Source of the DNA: Ferdinandcohnia sp036965165
GTDB lineage: Bacteria > Bacillota > Bacilli > Bacillales > Bacillaceae_L
DNA length: 12,255 nucleotides
Direction: 5' to 3'
Assembly (NCBI RefSeq): GCF_036965165.1
Contig: NZ_JBALOX010000161.1
Location: 1-12,255, forward strand
Positions 1 to 4,502 of this stretch are shown piece after piece; the first letter of the stretch is position 1, and every line of letters starts with the position of its first letter. Both the position numbers and the translations under genes were made by a program. The notes beneath the pieces were generated by a model, which was not told where the DNA came from, did no database searches, and saw nothing but the letters and a program-made list of their open reading frames with translations.

Positions 1-487
1 ATATAAAGAACATAATGATTCACTTTGTGAATTAATGAACGTTTTTGATCTCAATGCTAAAACATTAGAACGAAAAAAAGGCTTTATTACGTATTTAAAA
101 GAAGCGGAAAAAATCACGGAATTTCTCAATGTGATTGGTGCCCATCAGGCATTACTTAGGTTCGAGGACGTCCGTATTGTTCGAGATATGCGAAATTCAG
201 TGAATCGTCTAGTGAACTGCGAAACGGCAAACTTAAATAAAACAATTGGTGCTTCTATTCGTCAGGTTGAAAATATCCGATACATCGATGAAACAGTTGG
301 GCTTGGCATTTTACCTGATAAATTAAGAGAAATTGCCGAACTTCGCGTTGCCTACCAAGATGTCACTCTAAAAGAGTTGGGCGAAATGGTGACATCAGGG
401 CAGATTAGCAAATCAGGGATTAATCACCGCCTTCGAAAAATTGATGAAATAGCCGACAAGCTTCGTGCTGGTCATATCATCAAGTGA
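1..487 (+). CDS. whiA: Sporulation/cell-division regulator WhiA, 3' part only
   Basis: This is the C-terminal ~161 residues of WhiA. The reading frame is open from base 2 at the left edge, so the start lies outside the window; full-length WhiA is about 315 aa. The family joins a degenerate LAGLIDADG homing-endonuclease fold to a C-terminal helix-turn-helix. The part seen here holds the end of the first domain and the HTH: the stretch with LKELGEMVTSGQISKSGINHR has the form of an HTH with a recognition helix. In Bacillus WhiA (YvcL) is a DNA-binding protein affecting cell division and chromosome segregation; in actinobacteria it controls sporulation. The next gene is crh, as in B. subtilis (yvcL-crh), which supports the call. 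The TGA stop lies inside a perfect small hairpin (484-500). I am sure of the family; the function follows from homology. Confidence 0.95.
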   Translation, partial: YKEHNDSLCELMNVFDLNAKTLERKKGFITYLKEAEKITEFLNVIGAHQALLRFEDVRIVRDMRNSVNRLVNCETANLNKTIGASIRQVENIRYIDETVGLGILPDKLREIAELRVAYQDVTLKELGEMVTSGQISKSGINHRLRKIDEIADKLRAGHIIK

Positions 488-500
488 GCACCTTGCTCAC
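484..500 (+). other. Perfect hairpin across the whiA stop codon
   Basis: GTGAGCA (484-490) and TGCTCAC (494-500) form a 7-bp perfect stem with a CCT loop. The whiA TGA stop (485-487) is in the left arm. The sequence that follows is A-rich, not T-rich, so it is not an intrinsic terminator on this strand. It may be an mRNA processing or stability element between whiA and crh. Confidence 0.5.
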
Positions 501-520
501 AAGAAAGAAAATAAAGCATC

Positions 521-545
521 ATATGAAACCTTTTAGGCTTCATAT
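521..545 (+). other. Imperfect hairpin in the whiA-crh spacer
   Basis: ATATGAAACCT (521-531) pairs with AGGCTTCATAT (535-545) across a TTT loop, with one A-C mismatch. There is no T-tract behind it. Together with the hairpin at 484-500 it makes the 140-base whiA-crh spacer structured. No convincing crh promoter was seen here, so co-transcription with whiA is likely. Confidence 0.4.
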
Positions 546-627
546 ACGTAATAATAGGAAATTACTTAAATCACTTTTAAAAAAACACAACTTAAGAATT
601 CACACAAATCTGAGGAGGAAGAAAAAA

Positions 628-885
628 ATGGTTGAAAGACATGTTGAGGTTGCATTAAGAACGGGATTACAAGCACGCCCTGCAGCTATGTTTGTCCAGG
701 AAGCAAATAAATTTTCTGCGGACATCTTTTTAGAAAAGGATGGGAAAAAGGTAAACGCAAAAAGCATAATGGGCTTAATGAGTTTAGCGGTTGGCACCGG
801 TGCAACAGTTACCTTAATCGCGGATGGAAACGATGAAGAAGCTGCAGTTGAAGCATTAACTGTATTTGTCCAAAAAGAAGCATAA
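628..885 (+). CDS. crh: Catabolite-repression HPr-like protein Crh
   Basis: This 85-aa protein of the HPr fold has the usual length for Crh. The ATG at 628 is preceded by a strong GAGGAGG site (613-619). A longer in-frame extension upstream is not conserved with Crh and lacks an RBS. The HPr active-site position reads TGLQARPAA, so residue 15 is Gln where HPr has the phosphorylatable His; it therefore cannot take phosphate from enzyme I. The regulatory serine is kept: NAKSIMGLMSL with Ser46, the target of HPr kinase/phosphorylase. In Bacillus, P-Ser46-Crh is a co-effector of CcpA in carbon catabolite repression and does not carry phosphate for sugar transport. It follows whiA as in B. subtilis. 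The Gln15/Ser46 pair separates it clearly from ptsH. Confidence 0.96.
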   Translation: MVERHVEVALRTGLQARPAAMFVQEANKFSADIFLEKDGKKVNAKSIMGLMSLAVGTGATVTLIADGNDEEAAVEALTVFVQKEA

Positions 886-923
886 AAAAATCCTCTCACG
901 ACACGATGTGAGAGGATTTTTTT
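884..923. terminator. Bidirectional terminator between crh and clpP
   Basis: The stem ATCCTCTCAC (890-899) / GTGAGAGGAT (908-917) closes on an 8-base loop. It is flanked by an A7 run on the left and a T7 run on the right, so it can end transcription of crh on the plus strand and clpP on the minus strand. It overlaps the crh stop codon and ends six bases before the clpP stop. Confidence 0.93.
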
Positions 924-928
924 CATTC

Positions 929-1522
929 TTATTTATTGTTATCTTGAGGGTACATAACCTTGTCGATTAATCCATACTCCATTGCACGTTCAGCCGTCAT
1001 GAAGTTATCGCGATCTGTGTCTCTTTGAAGAACTTCTAATGGTTGACCAGTACGTTCTGATAAAATTTGGTTTAATTTTTCTCGTAAGAAAAGAATACGT
1101 TTCGCTGCGATTTCAATTTCAGTAGCTTGCCCTTGAGCACCGCCAAGTGGTTGGTGAATCATAACTTCACTGTTTGGAAGCGCAAAACGCTTGCCTTTTT
1201 CACCAGCTGCAAGTAAGAAAGCACCCATAGATGCTGCCATACCGATACAAATAGTAGAAACCTTTGGCTTGATGAACTGCATGGTATCATAGATTGCCAT
1301 ACCAGCTGTGATTGAACCACCTGGGCTATTGATGTATAAAGAAATATCTTTTTCAGGATCCTCAGCTGCTAAGAACAATAACTGAGAAACGATTGAGTTT
1401 GCAACATTATCATCAATCGCACTTCCAAGCATGATAATACGGTCTTTTAATAAACGTGAGTAGATGTCATAGGCGCGCTCTCCACGGTTTGTTTGCTCAA
1501 TAACTGTAGGGATTAAATTCAT
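929..1522 (-). CDS. clpP: ATP-dependent Clp protease proteolytic subunit ClpP
   Basis: ClpP is the 14-mer serine peptidase that degrades unfolded or tagged proteins when capped by ClpX, ClpC or ClpE ATPases in the cytoplasm. The 197-aa length equals that of B. subtilis ClpP. The catalytic triad is visible: Ser98 in GMAASMGAF, His123 in MIHQPLGG, and Asp172 in RDTDRDNFM. The oligomerisation/oxyanion region SPGGSITAGMAIYDT is intact. The ATG at 1522 follows a near-perfect AAGGAGG site. It is monocistronic on the minus strand, converges on crh through a shared terminator and diverges from tRNA-Arg, the same neighbourhood as clpP-trnQ in B. subtilis. A CtsR box covers its -35 region, so heat-shock derepression is expected. 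Confidence 0.97.
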   Translation of the reverse strand: MNLIPTVIEQTNRGERAYDIYSRLLKDRIIMLGSAIDDNVANSIVSQLLFLAAEDPEKDISLYINSPGGSITAGMAIYDTMQFIKPKVSTICIGMAASMGAFLLAAGEKGKRFALPNSEVMIHQPLGGAQGQATEIEIAAKRILFLREKLNQILSERTGQPLEVLQRDTDRDNFMTAERAMEYGLIDKVMYPQDNNK

Positions 1523-1571
1523 TTTACTTCCTCCTTGAGAACAAAATTATAAAACTTTGTTATGTATTTCC

Positions 1572-1600
1572 ATCATACAATTAAGGTCAGTAAAGGTCAA
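1572..1600 (-). promoter_or_regulatory. SigA-type promoter of clpP
   Basis: Read on the minus strand, TTGACC (1600-1595) and TATGAT (1577-1572) are separated by exactly 17 bases. Transcription would start near 1565, about 43 bases before the ATG. The CtsR operator covers the -35 box. Confidence 0.85.
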
Positions 1601-1601
1601 A
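1585..1601 (+). promoter_or_regulatory. CtsR operator (heat-shock repressor box)
   Basis: The direct heptad repeat GGTCAGT-AAA-GGTCAAA matches the CtsR consensus (GGTCAAA, 3-base spacer, GGTCAAA) except for two bases in the first heptad. It overlaps the -35 box and upstream spacer of the clpP promoter, so repressor binding would exclude RNA polymerase. ctsR itself is not in the window. Confidence 0.85.
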
Positions 1602-1659
1602 CATTTCGCTTTACTAAATTATTCTATTCTACAAACTTTTAGCACATACCTTTTTAGGC

Positions 1660-1677
1660 ATGAAAAAAATTTTTCAT
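1660..1677. other. AT-rich palindrome upstream of clpP
   Basis: ATGAAAAA (1660-1667) and TTTTTCAT (1670-1677) form an 8-bp inverted repeat with a two-base centre, about 140 bp upstream of clpP. It contains A and T tracts that could bend DNA. No known operator consensus is recognised. Confidence 0.4.
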
Positions 1678-1689
1678 ACGTATTCCATC

Positions 1690-1714
1690 TTAACCGATTT
1701 GGGGTGTTTTAAAC
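1690..1714 (-). promoter_or_regulatory. Possible SigB-type second promoter of clpP
   Basis: On the minus strand GTTTAA (1714-1709), 13 bases, then GGTTAA (1695-1690) resembles the SigB pattern GTTTAA-N13-15-GGGWAW with one mismatch in the -10. B. subtilis clpP has a SigB-dependent promoter, which makes this plausible. The match alone is weak and the leader would be about 160 bases long. Confidence 0.3.
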
Positions 1715-1721
1715 ATACATC

Positions 1722-1750
1722 TTGCAATGAATGGGGTTCTATCTTATAAT
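1722..1750 (+). promoter_or_regulatory. SigA promoter of tRNA-Arg
   Basis: TTGCAA (1722-1727), 17 bases, then a perfect TATAAT (1745-1750). The start point would be near 1757, giving a 5' leader of about 19 bases before the tRNA. Confidence 0.88.
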
Positions 1751-1775
1751 GATGTGTGCAGTTCTTTCCAGACAT

Positions 1776-1847
1776 GCCCTCGTAGTGTAGTGGATAGCAC
1801 AAGAGATTCCGGTTCTCTTATCGTGGGTTCGAATCCTGCCGAGGGCG
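1776..1847 (+). tRNA. tRNA-Arg, anticodon CCG
   Basis: A complete cloverleaf folds by eye. The acceptor stem is GCCCTCG/CGAGGGC (1776-1782 with 1840-1846) with discriminator G1847. The D arm is 1785-1800 and the anticodon stem AGAGA/TCTCT (1802-1806 with 1814-1818). Loop TTCCGGT places anticodon CCG at 1809-1811, reading CGG arginine codons. The T arm is GTGGG-TTCGAAT-CCTGC (1823-1839). The variable loop has four bases. CCA is not encoded and must be added by the CCA-adding enzyme. Two adjacent G-U wobbles sit in the T stem. It stands alone with its own promoter and terminator, beside clpP as trnQ-Arg does in B. subtilis. Confidence 0.95.
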
Positions 1848-1851
1848 CTAC

Positions 1852-1891
1852 AAAAAAACTGACCAAAGAGAGATCTCTTGGTCAGTTTTTT
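1852..1891 (+). terminator. Intrinsic terminator of tRNA-Arg
   Basis: A strong stem pairs CTGACCAA (1859-1866) with TTGGTCAG (1878-1885), extended inward by GAG/CTC after one bulged A. It is flanked by an A run and followed by T6. It begins five bases after the tRNA end. Confidence 0.93.
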
Positions 1892-1908
1892 GCTTCATTG
1901 TGGAATCC

Positions 1909-2168
1909 GTACCCATTTCAGTTTCGGAATGAACAAAACGGAAACTTAAACGGAGTAATCGTACCCATTTCAGTCTCGGAATGAACAAAACGGAAACGCA
2001 AACGGAGTAATCGTGCCCATTTCAGTCTTGGAATGAACAAAACGGTAATGCAAACGATGAATTCGTACCCTTTTCGGTCCGAAATCAAACAAAAAGGTAA
2101 TGCAAAAAGCATTATCGTACCCTTTCCCTACCAAAATCGAACAGAAATGGCACGAAAGCATCATCCTC
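1909..2168. repeat. Tandem array of five ~52-bp degenerate repeats
   Basis: Five head-to-tail units of exactly 52 bases begin at 1909, 1961, 2013, 2065 and 2117, each starting GTACCC or GTGCCC. Units 1 and 2 differ at about three positions, unit 3 at about eight, and units 4 and 5 are progressively worse, so the array decays from left to right. Within unit 1, CCATTTCAGTTTCGG and CGGAAACTTAAACGG are imperfect inverted copies (12 of 15 matching), so units can fold as hairpins. The unit length is not a multiple of three and the short open frames across it shift between units, so it is not coding. It lies between the tRNA terminator and the 3' end of the small minus-strand gene at 2203. I cannot assign it to a named family. 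Confidence 0.85.
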
Positions 2169-2202
2169 ACCCTAGCTCCACACTATCTCACTCTAGATTC
2201 AC

Positions 2203-2379
2203 TTAGTTATCCTTATACCCCAATGTCCCGTCATATACATCCTCGTCAACCGGATTGACGTCCCACATTGTTTGAATGGGATCAAACTCAGATGCAAACT
2301 CTTCTTCGTTTTTACCTTTTTTCGCCTCATCTAATGTACCAGTGACCGGGCCAGTGTATATGATTTCATTCTTTTTCAA
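2203..2379 (-). CDS. Small acidic hypothetical protein, TTG start
   Basis: This is a 58-aa protein I do not recognise. It starts MKKNEIIYTGPVTGTLDEA and ends in DGTLGYKDN. It is rich in Asp/Glu through the middle and C-terminal half, has one Trp, no Cys, no signal peptide and no membrane segment, so it is probably soluble and cytoplasmic. The start is TTG at 2379, placed seven bases after a good GAGGTG ribosome binding site; a second TTG directly upstream (2382) is too close to that site. The frame is free of stops between RBS and TAA, and the codon use looks normal. It diverges from rpoN and converges on the 52-bp repeat array; no terminator hairpin follows it. A candidate promoter overlaps that of rpoN. 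The function is unknown; I am fairly sure it is real because of the RBS. Confidence 0.72.
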   Translation of the reverse strand: MKKNEIIYTGPVTGTLDEAKKGKNEEEFASEFDPIQTMWDVNPVDEDVYDGTLGYKDN

Positions 2380-2415
2380 CAATAATCACCTCTTTAAGGT
2401 AGATTCTTTCAAAAA

Positions 2416-2444
2416 TTGAATAAAAATGCGTGCTAAAATATAAC
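2416..2444 (+). promoter_or_regulatory. Promoter of rpoN
   Basis: TTGAAT (2416-2421), 17 bases, then TATAAC (2439-2444). The start would be near 2451, giving a leader of about 125 bases before the GTG start, with the cre-like site inside it. Confidence 0.65.
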
Positions 2445-2445
2445 A
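2437..2445 (-). promoter_or_regulatory. Possible extended -10 promoter of the small minus-strand gene
   Basis: On the minus strand TGT-TATATT has the TGN extended -10 form. It occupies the same base pairs as the -10 of the rpoN promoter on the opposite strand. No good -35 is seen. The distance to the TTG start is about 60 bases. Confidence 0.35.
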
Positions 2446-2524
2446 TTTTCGATACGATAGAAGTAAGATAAAATAAATCATATATCCATTTGATCAAAAA
2501 AAGTTGTCAAAACAACGATTAAAA

Positions 2525-2539
2525 AAGTAAACGCTTCCA
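2525..2539 (+). promoter_or_regulatory. cre-like CcpA site in the rpoN leader
   Basis: AAGTAAACGCTTCCA matches the cre consensus WTGNAANCGNWNNCW except at position 2. It lies about 80 bases after the predicted start of the rpoN transcript and 38 bases before the start codon. In B. subtilis sigL is repressed by CcpA through a roadblock at a downstream cre, and this placement fits that arrangement. Confidence 0.6.
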
Positions 2540-2576
2540 AAAGATAAAATCAATTAAAGAAAGGGGGAAACCTTGA

Positions 2577-3887
2577 GTGAATATGCAAACTGGACTTTTT
2601 CAACAACAATCTTTAAAGCTAGTCATGACAAAGGAATTAACGCAGGCTATTACTCTTTTACAATACTCTTCTTTGGATTTGACTAAATTTCTAGAAGAGC
2701 AAACGCTAGAAAATCCCCTAATTGATGTAAAACGAACGGATTTTGAACGACCGAAAAAAATGAAGGTAACACGAGATACGTATACAAATCCAATCGATTA
2801 TATTGGAAAAAAAGAAACAACTTTATATGAGCATTTGCTGACACAACTTTCATATATGAAACTAAACAACACAAAAAGACGGACAATTGAGTATATCATC
2901 CAGTTACTTGACGGCAATGGCTACTTGTATTTTCCGGTAGAAGAAATCGCAAGGGATCTCAATACTGATAAAGAAACCATTGAAAAAGCGATTCACTTTA
3001 TACAAAACATGGACCCAATTGGGGTAGGGGCGAGGTCTTTACAGGAATGTCTTCTCCTGCAATTGAAGGCACTTCCCAACCGAAACAGCTTAGCGGAAAT
3101 CATCGTACAAGACCATTTTGAACAATTCGCCGAAAAGTCTTGGAAGGAAATTGTTAAAGATCTAAATGTAAAACTTTTTGATATTCAACAAGTCTTTGAT
3201 TTTATCCAAACACTTCAGCCGAGACCAGGCGCTGCCTTCCATGGTGGTGAAGCACAATACATTGTTCCGGACTTTGATATTCAGGTCGAAAACGGTGTCG
3301 TCACAATGAGCATGCAAGACTCGTATCTACCAAAGGTATCGTTGAACCTACAATACTATCAGCATTTTTTAGAAGAAAAGGATTCCAAAACAAAGGCCTA
3401 TCTTCAGGAAAAAGTGGACCAATGCCAATGGATCATGAGAAGTTTGGAGCAGCGAAAAATGACCCTGCAAAATGTGATGAGTGAAATTATTAACCGCCAA
3501 ATGGATTTTTTTATAAAAGGTCCAGCACATTTAAAACCGCTGATAATGAGTGATGTTGCGGATACTCTTGAAATTCATGAATCAACAGTGAGCCGCGCCG
3601 TTAAGGATAAATTTGTGCAAACTCCATTTGGGATTTTTGAAATGAAGTATTTCTTCTGTCGGAATATCCAAACAACGGGGGAAGCTGATACGTCATCGAC
3701 ACAAGTAAAAAATGTCATGAAACAAATGATTGATGAGGAAAATAAACAAAAGCCTTTGTCAGACCAAGAAATTGTCAGTATACTTGAGGGTGAGCATGGT
3801 ATTCTTGTTTCTAGACGAACAATTGCAAAATACCGTGACCAATTAAAAATACCGTCCTCAACGAAACGAAAACGGTATAGCAAGTAG
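2577..3887 (+). CDS. rpoN: RNA polymerase sigma-54 factor
   Basis: This is sigma-54 (SigL in B. subtilis), which recognises -24/-12 promoters and needs an AAA+ enhancer-binding activator. The protein is 436 aa, the normal length for Bacillus. Region I at the N-terminus is Gln/Leu-rich (about residues 1-45, QQQSLKLVMTKELTQAITLL), as needed for activator response. The core-binding part follows, and a helix-turn-helix near residues 323-345 holds HESTVSRAVKDK. The C-terminal RpoN box that contacts the -24 element is present (RRTIAKYRD, about 413-421). The GTG start has AAGGGGG nine bases upstream; an internal ATG two codons later is an alternative. The gene downstream is 17 bases away and likely co-transcribed. 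The leader carries a cre-like site. Confidence 0.96.
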   Translation: MNMQTGLFQQQSLKLVMTKELTQAITLLQYSSLDLTKFLEEQTLENPLIDVKRTDFERPKKMKVTRDTYTNPIDYIGKKETTLYEHLLTQLSYMKLNNTKRRTIEYIIQLLDGNGYLYFPVEEIARDLNTDKETIEKAIHFIQNMDPIGVGARSLQECLLLQLKALPNRNSLAEIIVQDHFEQFAEKSWKEIVKDLNVKLFDIQQVFDFIQTLQPRPGAAFHGGEAQYIVPDFDIQVENGVVTMSMQDSYLPKVSLNLQYYQHFLEEKDSKTKAYLQEKVDQCQWIMRSLEQRKMTLQNVMSEIINRQMDFFIKGPAHLKPLIMSDVADTLEIHESTVSRAVKDKFVQTPFGIFEMKYFFCRNIQTTGEADTSSTQVKNVMKQMIDEENKQKPLSDQEIVSILEGEHGILVSRRTIAKYRDQLKIPSSTKRKRYSK

Positions 3888-3904
3888 ATTGGAAGTGTAA
3901 CAAA

Positions 3905-4159
3905 TTGAAGCGTATTCAAGTAACCATGTATTCAAAGGAAAATTGCTCACTTTGTACGAAAGCGAAAAAGGTGATTGAGGAACTAAGCGAGGATTACCCA
4001 TTAACTCTTCATGAAATTGATATTTATCAAGATGACGAACTTTTGGAAAAATATCAGATCATGATTCCGGTTATCGAAATCGACGGAAACGAAGTGGAGT
4101 ATGGGATTATCCATAAAGAAACGATCCAAGATTACTTGAATAAATTAGTGGAAAAATAA
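3905..4159 (+). CDS. Glutaredoxin-like thioredoxin-fold protein
   Basis: This is an 84-aa protein with a thioredoxin/glutaredoxin fold. A redox motif CSLC lies at residues 14-17 (YSKENCSLCTKAKK) after the first strand, and the cis-proline is in IMIPVIEIDG at residue 55. Its length and pattern fit the small glutaredoxin-like family (DUF836 type), not classical glutaredoxin. It has no signal peptide, so it is cytoplasmic. The substrate is unknown; thiol-disulphide exchange is the expected chemistry. The start is TTG at 3905 with a modest GGAAGTG site upstream; no better in-frame start is near. It follows rpoN by 17 bases and ends just before a terminator, so rpoN and this gene form a two-gene unit. 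The same pair occurs next to cggR in other Bacillus, from memory. Confidence 0.85.
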   Translation: MKRIQVTMYSKENCSLCTKAKKVIEELSEDYPLTLHEIDIYQDDELLEKYQIMIPVIEIDGNEVEYGIIHKETIQDYLNKLVEK

Positions 4160-4171
4160 CGTTTTATAGGG

Positions 4172-4196
4172 ACTGCCTAAAAAATTAGGCAGTTTT
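4172..4196 (+). terminator. Terminator after the rpoN-glutaredoxin unit
   Basis: ACTGCCTAA (4172-4180) and TTAGGCAGT (4185-4193) form a perfect 9-bp stem with an AAAA loop, followed by a short T4 run. The T-tract is brief, so termination may be partial. Confidence 0.75.
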
Positions 4197-4202
4197 CCCC
4201 GC

Positions 4203-4345
4203 ATTAACGGGCAGTAAGACCCCCACTTCAAGACTATGTATAATCAATGAAGGGTAAGTGGAATCAACTGCCCGTAAAAGCCCGATTGGTTCAACTAACC
4301 ATAAAAGAGGGATATAGAAATCCCTCTTTTAAGGAAGTTTCACTT
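4203..4345 (+). mobile_element. Putative orphan IS200/IS605-type right end with guide-RNA-like folds
   Basis: This gene-free stretch is unusually structured. ACGGGCAGT (4207-4215) pairs with ACTGCCCGT (4267-4275). Inside that, CTTCA (4226-4230) pairs with TGAAG (4248-4252), while CCACT (4223-4227) can instead pair with AGTGG (4257-4261), so two stems compete. TGGTT-CAACT-AACCA (4287-4301) follows, then an 11-bp stem at 4303-4330. The motif order GTAAGACCCCCACTTCAA ... TGAAGGGTAAGTGG resembles, from memory, the 3' RNA scaffold (reRNA/omega-RNA) at the right end of TnpB-carrying IS605-family elements of Bacillaceae. No tnpA or tnpB remains in the window. The structure is plainly visible; the transposon origin is inference. 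Confidence 0.5.
4303..4330. terminator. Terminator-like hairpin upstream of the cggR promoter
   Basis: An 11-bp perfect stem pairs AAAAGAGGGAT (4303-4313) with ATCCCTCTTTT (4320-4330) around a 6-base loop. The A4 and T4 at its base are paired with each other. It could stop readthrough from rpoN in either direction, or be the terminal hairpin of the element at 4203-4345. Confidence 0.55.
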
Positions 4346-4410
4346 TATTTATTGCTTTCTTTTAAAAGTATTGTTACTATATAAATGTAACACGACGACG
4401 ATATGAAAAT

Positions 4411-4439
4411 TTAACTGGGTTGTTTTTTTTTACTATAAG
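4411..4439 (+). promoter_or_regulatory. Probable promoter of the cggR-gapA operon
   Basis: TTAACT (4411-4416), 17 bases, then TATAAG (4434-4439). The predicted start near 4446 would place RNA polymerase against the CggR operator, which begins at the next base after the -10. Other pairings are possible in this AT-rich stretch, for example TATAAA at 4380, but lack a good -35. Confidence 0.5.
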
Positions 4440-4475
4440 TGGGACATAATATGTCACGCCGGGACGAAACGCGTC
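4440..4475 (+). promoter_or_regulatory. CggR operator
   Basis: Two direct half-sites, TGGGAC-N6-TGTC (4440-4455) and CGGGAC-N6-CGTC (4460-4475), are separated by four bases. This reproduces the B. subtilis CggR operator layout CGGGAC-N6-TGTC-N4-CGGGAC-N6-TGTC with only two changed bases. It sits between the promoter and cggR, so cggR is autoregulated, and fructose-1,6-bisphosphate should relieve repression. Confidence 0.92.
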
Positions 4476-4502
4476 CCTTATGGTAAAAAGGGGAAATGAA
4501 AA

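Noticed and set aside
484..627. Longer N-terminal extension of crh
   Set aside because: The 48 extra residues are basic, overlap whiA, include both spacer hairpins, have no RBS and are absent from Crh; the ATG at 628 has a strong RBS and gives the family length.
1727..1984. Plus-strand open frame across tRNA-Arg
   Set aside because: It runs through the tRNA, its terminator and the first repeats, and has no RBS.
1909..2168. CRISPR array
   Set aside because: Units are contiguous with no unique spacers, unit length is about 52, and there are no cas genes.
1918..2170. Overlapping minus-strand frames with repeated peptide motifs in the 52-bp array
   Set aside because: The repeat period is not divisible by three, so motifs jump between frames; there is no RBS and the apparent peptides simply reflect the DNA repeats.
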